7,376 nt of DNA, from contig CALBAF010000539.1 of the NCBI GenBank assembly GCA_937926415.1, forward strand, positions 1 through 7,376. Direction: 5' to 3'. The position numbers and the translations under genes were made by a program. The notes under the pieces were generated by a model that made no database searches, was not told the DNA's origin, and saw only the letters and a list, made by a program, of their open reading frames with translations. This document shows, one piece after another, positions 1 through 5,378 of this stretch. Within the stretch, counting starts at the first letter, position 1. Each line of letters opens with the position of its first letter. This stretch comes from an uncultured Actinomyces sp. (GTDB lineage Bacteria > Actinomycetota > Actinomycetes > Actinomycetales > Actinomycetaceae).

Positions 1-110
1 GCGGGGGTCGAGGCGGCTCGCTCGGCGCCGGTGCGCGCGGCGTCGGCCGTCACGTCGGCCAGCTCCTCGCTGTCCGAGCCATGCAGGTTTTCACGCGGGT
101 CATTCGACAT
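1..110 (-). CDS. Unidentified protein, N-terminal part (runs off left edge)
   Basis: Read on the minus strand from the ATG at 110-108, the frame stays open to the window edge for 36 codons. It starts MSNDPRENLHGSDSEELA and continues with an Ala, Asp, Glu and Thr-rich stretch ending near ERAASTPA. Third codon positions are almost all G or C, as expected for a native gene of a high-GC actinobacterium, and the plus-strand reading of the same DNA looks less gene-like. The visible part is acidic, probably disordered, and has no signal peptide or membrane segment. I do not recognise a family from so short a piece. A run of five G lies just before the ATG, closer than an ideal ribosome binding site, so the start is uncertain. 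The gene points away from the CRISPR locus and is probably unrelated to it. Confidence 0.5.
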   Translation of the reverse strand, partial: MSNDPRENLHGSDSEELADVTADAARTGAERAASTP

Positions 111-202
111 GCCCCCATTGTTTCAGGATCGCGCCCCTCGTGTCGCAGTGGCGCGCGGAAGTGGGTGGGGTGGCCCTGCCGAAAAGCCCTTGTGGATGTG
201 GC

Positions 203-231
203 TTGCATCTCTGGAATTGGAGATGTATGCT
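203..231 (+). promoter_or_regulatory. Candidate tracrRNA promoter
   Basis: TTGCAT (203-208) and TATGCT (226-231) are separated by 17 bp. TATGCT fits the actinobacterial TAnnnT -10 form and is the only such hexamer I see between the left gene and the tracrRNA body. Transcription would begin near 238, inside the anti-repeat, leaving about 15 nt for pairing. The -35 box is poor (three of six matches), so a start further upstream that includes the whole anti-repeat is possible. Confidence 0.35.
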
Positions 232-331
232 ACGGGGTGACTGAATCTTAACAAGGGCCGACAAGTTAGCGGTTCTGAATGCTCACTGCTTTGCAGTAGA
301 CCGGGTCTCTCCGTGAGAGGCTCAGTATCTT
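222..331 (+). ncRNA. tracrRNA (type II-C CRISPR)
   Basis: This RNA pairs with the repeat part of crRNA and holds it in Cas9. The anti-repeat is visible directly: GGTGACTGAATCTTAAC (236-252) pairs without a gap with the first 17 nt of the crRNA repeat, GTTGGGATTCAGTCACC, using two G-U wobbles. Upstream, GTATG (225-229) and GG (234-235) can extend an upper stem past a five-base bulge on the crRNA side. Downstream is a nexus-like hairpin (GGGCCG 255-260 with CGGTTC 270-275), a perfect hairpin ACTGC-TTT-GCAGT (285-297), and a hairpin closing CTCTC (307-311) on GAGAG (315-319) with extra G-C and G-U pairs outside. A weak pyrimidine stretch (TATCTTTC, 326-333) follows. The gene lies just before cas9 on the same strand. 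The 5' and 3' ends are inferred, and there is no strong T-run to mark termination. Confidence 0.8.
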
Positions 332-375
332 TCGAAACAGACACAAATGTATGTGCGTTGTGTCACTATGTGTGC

Positions 376-3300
376 ATGAGTGATTATTCGGCAAATGTGC
401 AGCGTCGTCGCTACCGCATTGGGATCGACGTTGGCCTCAAGTCCATTGGTTTCTGCGCGATCGAAGTTGACGAACGTGGAACTCCCATCAAGCTGCTTAA
501 CTCCACTGTGCACCTGCATGACGGCGGTGCTGAGCCTGGTGATCGAAAGGAAGTTAGCCGCAAGCAAAAGGCAGGCATCGCACGCCGGGCAAGAAGGCGA
601 GGGTTCAGGAATGAGAGGCGCCTGAGGGAACTGGATGCCTACTTGTCTGAAGAGCTGGGATGGCCGCTTCCTGACCTCGAAGAATTCACTGACCAACACG
701 AACCTTGGCATGTGCGTGCAGAGCTGCTCGACTCCTACGTTTCAGACCCGGCAGAACGCAAGGAGATGCTCGCAATTGCCGTTAGGCATATCGCGAGGCA
801 TCGTGGTTGGCGGAATTCTTATACATCGGTTGCATCGTTGGCTCGGGCTCCTTACCCGAGCAAAGCGCTTATTAAGGTGAATGAAAGGGTCTGTGAGGCT
901 CTGGGGAGGAATATTGTCGCCGAGGCCACGCAGGGGCAGCTGGCTTCTGCCTACGTCGCAGATGAACGCTATGCGTTTCAGGCGTTGCGTGGTACGCAAG
1001 GTCTATTCCGAGGCCGACAGTATCAGAGCGATACCTACCACGAGCTCACTCGAATTCTTGAGCTCCAACACATTGATCTTTCTCAAATCAAGGAACTGAC
1101 AGAGATAGTTTTCCGAGTGACCCACCCTAGGAATGGGGTGCGACGAAACATGCGGGTTGGCCGCGATCAGTTACCGGGGCAGGAATCGAAATGGCGGGCC
1201 GAAATTGCGCATCCGATGTTTCAGAAGTTCAGAATCGTTGCGGCACTAGCGAATCTGAGGGTTCGTTCTGGTGGGCAGGAGCGGAAGTTAAATGCCAATG
1301 AGCTGCGACGAGTGACACGATATGTTCTGGATAGCGCCCTCAAGGTCGAGGACGTTGATTGGTTTGATATTGCAGAGCAGCTCGGTATTGAACGGGATTG
1401 TTTGACGGGCACCGCGAAACCGGTATTCGAAGGAGAGCCCGCTCTGCGCCGTCCGCCGACTGATGTTGTCAGTGTCATTGTCATGTCGAGCAAGTTGACG
1501 AAATTGAAGCGCTGGTGGAAGTCTGCATATGACGAGGATCGTGCGGACCTCGTAAAGTTCATGGCTAACTCAACCCTTGCTGAGGGAGAGGAGTTTGAAA
1601 ACGATGAGATTGATGGGTTCCTTGGCTCTCTTACAGATGATGACCTGGCAAAGCTAGAGGAACTTGCATTGCCATCTGGCCGCGCTGCGTATTCCCTGGA
1701 TAGCCTGCAGAGACTAACGGATCGCATGCTCGCTGATGGGTGTGACCTGCATGAAGCGCGAAAGCGTGAGTTCGGGGTGAGCAACTCCTGGGTCCCCAAA
1801 CCGGACCCTATCGGCGCTCCTGTCGGCAATCCCGCTGTTGACCGCGTCATGAAGGAAGTGCATCGATGGCTGAAGATGGCCGTCGATCGCTGGGGTATTC
1901 CCGAGGTTGTGAATATCGAGCATACGCGTAGTGGCATGATGTCAACGGAAAAAGCGCGTGAATTGATGGATTCGAATGCTGCGAGACAGAAGCGTATTGA
2001 AGCCTTGGCGCAGGAGTTAGGGGCGCAGACGTGTGGTAGGGGTAAGTTAAATCAGGTTACCAAAATTCGACTCTTAGCTGTTCAGCGCCAGGGATACAAG
2101 TGTTTGTACTGTGGAAATGCAATTAGTTTTGAAACAGCGGACATGGATCATATTGTTCCACGTTCAGGGCTGGGATCAACCAATGATAGAAACAATCTCG
2201 TTGCAGTCTGTCGTGAGTGTAATGAGAGCAAAAGGAATCAGCTGTTCTCTGAGTGGGCTAAATCGGGAGGTCGCAAAGACAAGGTTTCGATCGACGACGT
2301 GATCGAACGTGTTTGGTCTTGGAAACGGGACCCGGGGGTGAGCCTGAAGCAGCATAAGAAGTTCCAAGCTGCCGTTGTTGCACGCCTGAAGTCGAAGAAG
2401 CCTGATCAAGAGTTCGATGCGCGATCGATGGAATCGGTGGCATGGATGGCGGTTGAGCTGGGCAAGCGCATCAGGGGATACTTCGCGTCAGCGTCCTCTG
2501 CAAATGAAGGGGCAGTAGTTCCCTCAGTTGGGCTGTATCGAGGCCGCATTACTGCCGCCGCTCGCATTGTTTCGGGTTTCGAGGGCTGTGTGCGTCTCAC
2601 TGGTGGCAATGGTAAGACGCGTCTTGATCGTCGATATCATGCAATGGATGCTCTCGTCATTGCGCTACTTGACGATCACATCGCACAATTGCTAGCACTA
2701 CGCGATAATCTGCGTTTTACGCAGCTGCTTACTAGTGGGGCTGATGAGTGGAGACGGTATCTGCAGTCTCACCCATCTGAAAATACATTGATGCATTCCT
2801 GGTCTCAGCGCATGCGAGTTGCGGCAACGAAGTTTAATGGCGCGCTCGAGAGTGGCATGGTGCGGTTCACCATGAATCAGCGTTTACGCCTTGGATCGAG
2901 TAGAGCGCACATGGACAGTGTTACATCTTCTGAGCATGCGTATCTAGACCGGAATGGTGATCGTGTTCCGAAGCTTGACAAGAATGGAATGCGAAAAGTC
3001 AAAGAACATGGAGAGGTTCGTCTGTTGTCTGATCCACTTCCTGTGGATCTCATCGATCGGGCGGAGACGCCTGCTCTATGGGCGGCCCTCGTGAAGGATG
3101 AACAGTTCGATCCGCAGACGGGGCTCCCTACGGACCCCAAACGGACAATCAAGATCCATGGCAGAACGATCGGCCCTATGGAGCGAATCCGCTTCTTTGG
3201 AGCGACTCCCGCTGGGAAATGGTCAGCGTCAATCGCGGTCCGGGGCGGTTATGTGTCGATTAGTAATACGATCCATCACGTCCGTATCTACAAGATTGCT

Positions 3301-3813
3301 GAAGAGCCGGCAAAGTATGCAATGCTGCGTGTCTACCAGGTTGATTTGCGGCATGCGCATGGAAAGGATCTTTTCTCGTTCTCAATTCCAGCAAGCTCAA
3401 TCTCAATGCGTACTGCTGATAAAGCAATTCGCGAAGTGCTTCGTGATAGTTCAAAAGAGCCGCTCGCTTGGATTGTTGCTGGTGATGAATTGAGGGTTAA
3501 TCCAAAGTTCTATGACACCGATAAAATTGGTGAATTCTTCAAAAAGTATCCCGAAGCAGTCGAGTGGCGAGTCGTTGGATTTGAGGGGCCAACGAAACTT
3601 AACCTTCGTCCGTTGCGCATATCCGAGGAGGGATTCGATGATGCTACACCACAGGAGGTGCGCGATATTGCTGGAGATAGTGGATCGTGGCGGGTATCAA
3701 TCGGTGCTTTGCTGGGCCCAGGAGGAGTATCTGTCATTCGGCGCAATGCTCTAGGTGAAGAGCGTTGGAAGTCGAAAGATGACAGACTCCCATGTAGCAA
3801 GGTTTTTGAGTGA
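376..3813 (+). CDS. cas9: CRISPR-associated endonuclease Cas9, type II-C
   Basis: RNA-guided nuclease that cuts both strands of target DNA with its RuvC and HNH domains. The protein has 1145 residues, the compact type II-C size. RuvC-I is YRIGIDVGLKSIGF with D18. The Arg-rich bridge helix lies at about 60-92. RuvC-II holds E515 (VVNIEH). The HNH domain has D591-H592 (MDHIVPRS) and N616, with a zinc ribbon formed by C576, C579, C612 and C615. The offsets among these Cys, His and Asn residues match A. naeslundii Cas9 as I recall it. RuvC-III has H755 and D758 (HAMDAL). The remaining C-terminal part would recognise the PAM and ends with IRRNALGEERW and LP near the terminus. All catalytic residues are intact and the frame is unbroken. 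I chose ATG 376 because the GTG at 313 lies inside a tracrRNA hairpin and would add 21 unconserved residues. No clear ribosome binding site is visible. A possible -10 (TATCTT, 326-331) precedes it. The stop is two bases before the cas1 remnant. Base composition is lower in GC than the flanking genes. Confidence 0.95.
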   Translation: MSDYSANVQRRRYRIGIDVGLKSIGFCAIEVDERGTPIKLLNSTVHLHDGGAEPGDRKEVSRKQKAGIARRARRRGFRNERRLRELDAYLSEELGWPLPDLEEFTDQHEPWHVRAELLDSYVSDPAERKEMLAIAVRHIARHRGWRNSYTSVASLARAPYPSKALIKVNERVCEALGRNIVAEATQGQLASAYVADERYAFQALRGTQGLFRGRQYQSDTYHELTRILELQHIDLSQIKELTEIVFRVTHPRNGVRRNMRVGRDQLPGQESKWRAEIAHPMFQKFRIVAALANLRVRSGGQERKLNANELRRVTRYVLDSALKVEDVDWFDIAEQLGIERDCLTGTAKPVFEGEPALRRPPTDVVSVIVMSSKLTKLKRWWKSAYDEDRADLVKFMANSTLAEGEEFENDEIDGFLGSLTDDDLAKLEELALPSGRAAYSLDSLQRLTDRMLADGCDLHEARKREFGVSNSWVPKPDPIGAPVGNPAVDRVMKEVHRWLKMAVDRWGIPEVVNIEHTRSGMMSTEKARELMDSNAARQKRIEALAQELGAQTCGRGKLNQVTKIRLLAVQRQGYKCLYCGNAISFETADMDHIVPRSGLGSTNDRNNLVAVCRECNESKRNQLFSEWAKSGGRKDKVSIDDVIERVWSWKRDPGVSLKQHKKFQAAVVARLKSKKPDQEFDARSMESVAWMAVELGKRIRGYFASASSANEGAVVPSVGLYRGRITAAARIVSGFEGCVRLTGGNGKTRLDRRYHAMDALVIALLDDHIAQLLALRDNLRFTQLLTSGADEWRRYLQSHPSENTLMHSWSQRMRVAATKFNGALESGMVRFTMNQRLRLGSSRAHMDSVTSSEHAYLDRNGDRVPKLDKNGMRKVKEHGEVRLLSDPLPVDLIDRAETPALWAALVKDEQFDPQTGLPTDPKRTIKIHGRTIGPMERIRFFGATPAGKWSASIAVRGGYVSISNTIHHVRIYKIAEEPAKYAMLRVYQVDLRHAHGKDLFSFSIPASSISMRTADKAIREVLRDSSKEPLAWIVAGDELRVNPKFYDTDKIGEFFKKYPEAVEWRVVGFEGPTKLNLRPLRISEEGFDDATPQEVRDIAGDSGSWRVSIGALLGPGGVSVIRRNALGEERWKSKDDRLPCSKVFE

Positions 3814-3815
3814 CA

Positions 3816-4049
3816 ATGGACGGCAGCTGGCGGGTTATAGACCTCTCTACATTTGATGGAGAGCTGCGGTCGTGTCGCGGCGGTATTGAAGTGCATTCGA
3901 CCACTGGAGGAGTACAACTTGTCCCAGTCGCTGATGTGGCGGTTGTCCTCATCGGCCTGCAGGTGGTGTTGAGCGCCTCGGTTCTTCACCGCCTGCATGT
4001 GCAGGCCAACGTTAGGGGCGGCAAGTATATCAAGGGGATAGGTGACTGA
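3816..4049 (+). pseudogene. cas1: Truncated cas1, N-terminal stub ending in the first CRISPR repeat
   Basis: Cas1 is the integrase that, with Cas2, inserts new spacers. The frame from ATG 3816 (or GTG 3810, which overlaps the cas9 stop) begins MDGSWRVIDLSTFDGELR and has the order typical of a type II Cas1 N-terminus: a SWR start, an RGG turn, then VPVADVAVVLIGLQVVLS and LHRL, the beta-strand domain. Recognisable similarity fades by about codon 60. The frame then enters repeat 1 and stops there (TGA 4047-4049) after about 77 codons, whereas intact Cas1 proteins are near 300 residues. The whole catalytic alpha-helical domain, with its metal-binding Glu, His and Asp or Glu residues, is missing, and no cas2 follows. 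Spacing to cas9 is that of an operon. The assignment is by family resemblance read by eye. A novel short protein is the less likely alternative. Confidence 0.72.
3991..4006. repeat. Short palindrome at the end of the cas1 stub
   Basis: GCCTGCA and TGCAGGC flank a central TG, a 16-bp near-perfect palindrome. It sits where Cas1 similarity ends and just before the first CRISPR repeat. RNA from either strand could form a six-pair stem with a four-base loop. No T-run follows, so it is not a convincing terminator. It may be chance within coding sequence or lie close to the deletion junction. Confidence 0.35.
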
Positions 4050-4608
4050 ATCCCAACCACCCCGTCGCCGGCCTGTCCGTCCCACCAAGTATATCAAGGG
4101 GATAGGTGACTGAATCCCAACACGGTGCCATGCTGAGCGAGGAATATGACAAGTATATCAAGGGGATGGGTGACTGAATCCCAGCGAGCCGATCAGATCG
4201 CCAACGCCGACGACAAGTGTATCAGGGGGATAGGTGACTGAATCCCAACCCCGGGAAGCGCACGGCGTTCTCACGCTCAAGTATATCAAGGGGATTGGTG
4301 ACTGAATCCCAACTTCCGACGGTGGGGCTGGATAGCTCGCTCAAGTATATCAAGGGGATAGGTGACTGAATCCTAGCGTGGCGCGCCGTGGGTCAACTGA
4401 AATGTCAAGTGTATCAAGGGGATAGGTGACTGAATCCTAGCCAGTTGACGACGGTTTCGAGGGTGCGCACAAGTGTATCAAGGGGATAGGTGACTGAATC
4501 CCAGCACCTCAGCGCGGGCGAGCTTTGCCTGCGCAAGTGTATCAAGGGGATAGGTGACTGAATCCCAACTCGTGTCCGATGAAGCCACCGCGCAATCCAA
4601 GTATATCA
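4022..4608 (-). promoter_or_regulatory. Repeat-embedded crRNA promoters (ten copies)
   Basis: On the minus strand every repeat ends with TGATATACTTG or TGATACACTTG. TGA followed by TATACT or TACACT is an extended -10 element (TGn plus a TAnnnT hexamer), with the hexamer ending two bases before the spacer. Each repeat could therefore start transcription about five bases into the next spacer and give guides near 23-24 nt. Repeat-internal promoters at this same place are established for Neisseria meningitidis type II-C arrays. Good -35 boxes are not evident, as expected for extended -10 promoters. The elements occupy plus-strand positions 1-11 of each repeat. Activity is inferred. Confidence 0.6.
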
Positions 4609-4633
4609 AGGTGATAGGTGACTGATTCCCAGT
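4598..4633 (-). repeat. Degenerate terminal CRISPR repeat (repeat 10)
   Basis: The rightmost repeat differs from the common sequence at plus-strand positions 15 (G to T), 29 (A to T), 35 (A to G) and 36 (C to T), more changes than any other copy. Positions 1-14, which hold the extended -10 on the minus strand, are unchanged. Because no spacer lies upstream of it in the crRNA sense, its tracrRNA-pairing part is never used in a crRNA, while its promoter part would drive spacer 9. Confidence 0.85.
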
Positions 4634-4884
4634 GCGGATTGGAGGATGGGAGTGAGCTCGGCAAGAACTGGGAGGTACGCGTCAACCCCTTCCACCTCTC
4701 CAAAGCCCTCGCCCACGTCACCCTCGTCGTCGACACGGACCGCCTGAACGACGAAGGTGGCCGCGCCCTGATCGCCCTCGGCATCCTCGAGGCCGTCGAA
4801 GCTTGCACCCGCGCCTCCGAGATGGTCGAGCGTCTCGACGGCGCCTACATCCACAATGGTGACTGGGACGCGGTTGAGCCCTGA
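4618..4884 (+). CDS. Unidentified protein, probably a 3' gene fragment
   Basis: An open frame runs from a GTG inside CRISPR repeat 10 to TGA 4882-4884, 88 codons. From about 4642 its codons are strongly GC-ending like a host gene, and the residues NWEVRVNPFHLSKALAHVTL, followed by VVDTDRLNDEGGRALIALGILEAVEA, read as a folded alpha/beta protein with an amphipathic helix. The first six or so codons are repeat sequence, and a TAG sits directly before the GTG, so the native N-terminus is probably lost. TTG 4639 is another possible start. There is no signal peptide or membrane segment. I do not recognise the family, and it does not resemble Cas1 or Cas2. The minus-strand frame here has the low-information composition of an antisense shadow. 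The sequence fits the C-terminal remnant of a gene interrupted when the array or a deletion arrived. A short intact gene is possible. Confidence 0.5.
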   Translation: MTDSQCGLEDGSELGKNWEVRVNPFHLSKALAHVTLVVDTDRLNDEGGRALIALGILEAVEACTRASEMVERLDGAYIHNGDWDAVEP

Positions 4885-4976
4885 TGCGTTTCGGTTATCT
4901 CGAGCGAGGGGAGGAGGGTGGTCGTGGCACGCCCGGATGGACCGAGAAGGCCACGCAAAAGTTCGCCGAAAATTGA
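4884..4976 (+). CDS. Small 30-residue ORF, function unknown
   Basis: The ATG overlaps the TGA of the preceding frame by one base (TGATG), the arrangement used for translational coupling. The product, beginning MRFGYLERGEEGG and ending with TEKATQKFAEN, is hydrophilic and charged, with no membrane segment. It ends at TGA 4974-4976. A GC-rich actinobacterial composition and the overlap favour a real downstream partner or a further piece of the same decayed locus. Thirty codons can also arise by chance. No family is recognised. Confidence 0.3.
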   Translation: MRFGYLERGEEGGRGTPGWTEKATQKFAEN

Positions 4977-4991
4977 TCATCCAAACGCCCC

Positions 4992-5017
4992 CGTAACAAC
5001 TCGACCCCTGTTACGCT
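4992..5017 (+). promoter_or_regulatory. Candidate promoter overlapping an inverted repeat
   Basis: CGTAACA (4992-4998) and TGTTACG (5009-5015) form a perfect 7-bp inverted repeat with a 10-bp centre, an operator-like layout. Its right arm overlaps TGT-TACGCT (5009-5017), an extended -10 element in the actinobacterial TAnnnT form. A transcript would start near 5024 and read into the structured region to the right. No matching -35 is clear. Confidence 0.3.
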
Positions 5018-5023
5018 AGTCAC

Positions 5024-5192
5024 TGTTTCTTCCGGGTGCTTTCTCTCTGTTGAAACGTTCTGTGTAGAAGGACGCGCCCACGCGACCACTCGCCGCCGGT
5101 TTCTCTCGCATTTCCCGGCAATGGTGAGCCCCGCGTGGGCGCGTTCGCGTATGACTGAGCCCCGACCTCGTCGATACGAGGCGGGGACTCTT
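5024..5192 (+). ncRNA. Possible structured small RNA
   Basis: A perfect 13-bp inverted repeat, ACGCGCCCACGCG (5072-5084) and CGCGTGGGCGCGT (5132-5144), can extend by two more pairs (G-T and G-C) and closes a 47-nt interior. That interior contains a smaller GCCGG and CCGGC pair. Downstream, CCCCG (5160-5164) plus CCTCGT (5166-5171) pair with ACGAGG plus CGGGG (5176-5186) around a CGAT loop with one bulged A, followed by ACTCTTGTT. This resembles an intrinsic terminator with a weak T-run. With the upstream extended -10 it would give an RNA of about 170 nt with no gene directly after it. I do not recognise a known family. Independent GC-rich inverted repeats are the alternative. Confidence 0.3.
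5160..5192 (+). terminator. Terminator-like hairpin
   Basis: An 11-bp stem with one bulged A (5165) and a four-base CGAT loop spans 5160-5186. It is followed by ACTCTT, a short and broken T-stretch. It would be a reasonable terminator for the candidate RNA to its left, or for readthrough from the small ORF. It is too poor in T to be certain. Confidence 0.4.
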
Positions 5193-5317
5193 GTTGGGCA
5201 GCACATTGACTGCGTCACCTTTTTCGCTCAGTTCTGTGAGTGGTTAAGGTCGCGTATTCGGTCTTGCTCTCGGGATATGGAGCGCGGCGTGTTGATGACT
5301 GCGCGCGGGTGGGGGTT

Positions 5318-5378
5318 TTGCAGCATTAGGAGCTGGCTTTCGGTGTGTCGTCGGCGTGTCGTGCCCCTAATGGTGCAA
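5318..5378. repeat. Imperfect 13-bp inverted repeat with 35-nt centre
   Basis: The arms TTGCAGCATTAGG (5318-5330) and CCTAATGGTGCAA (5366-5378) are complementary at 12 of 13 positions. The centre carries a tandem GTGTCGT. No coding sequence is convincing nearby. It could be a regulatory RNA hairpin, a protein site or a small palindromic repeat element. Confidence 0.45.

Larger units (their letters stand above)
4022..4633 (-). CRISPR. Type II-C CRISPR array, 10 repeats and 9 spacers
   Basis: Ten 36-bp repeats start at 4022, 4086, 4150, 4214, 4278, 4342, 4406, 4470, 4534 and 4598, a strict 64-bp period. All nine spacers are 28 bp and differ from one another. The crRNA-sense strand is the minus strand: there the repeat begins GTTGGGATTCAGTCACC, the usual type II start and the partner of the tracrRNA anti-repeat, and ends TGATATACTTG. 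On the plus strand, variation is seen at position 6 (A, or G in repeats 4, 7, 8 and 9), at position 12 (repeat 4), at position 19 (repeats 3 and 5) and in the last four bases (CAAC, CAGC, TAGC, CAGT). The array directly abuts the cas1 stub on the left and a gene fragment on the right, and I see no obvious AT-rich leader on either side. Confidence 0.97.

Noticed and set aside
313..375. Extended N-terminus of Cas9 from GTG 313
   Set aside because: The extra 21 residues show no Cas9 feature, and the GTG lies in the loop of a tracrRNA hairpin. Starting at 376 places the RuvC-I Asp at residue 18, close to the usual place.
1221..1937. 238-codon frame on the minus strand inside cas9
   Set aside because: Ser and Arg-rich composition with no recognisable motif. 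It is the antisense shadow of the cas9 reading frame.
376..3813. IscB-like transposon nuclease instead of Cas9
   Set aside because: The length of 1145 residues, the large lobe between bridge helix and RuvC-II, the tracrRNA and the adjacent CRISPR array identify a true Cas9.
4378..4469. Eight-base inverted match between spacer 6 (GTCAACTG) and spacer 7 (CAGTTGAC)
   Set aside because: The rest of the two spacers is unrelated and a match of this length between two spacers can arise by chance.
4022..4633. Each repeat contains AAGGGG followed by GTG, resembling a ribosome binding site and start codon
   Set aside because: In all copies except the last the frame closes quickly or enters unrelated spacers. 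The resemblance comes from the fixed repeat sequence.
4022..4633. Array transcribed on the plus strand, in the cas9 direction
   Set aside because: The GTTGGG end of the repeat, the extended -10 position and complementarity to a plus-strand tracrRNA with downstream hairpins all indicate minus-strand crRNA.
4606..4980. 124-codon frame on the minus strand
   Set aside because: The opposite plus-strand frame has stronger codon bias and a more natural protein composition. This frame also begins in non-coding sequence and ends in a CRISPR repeat.
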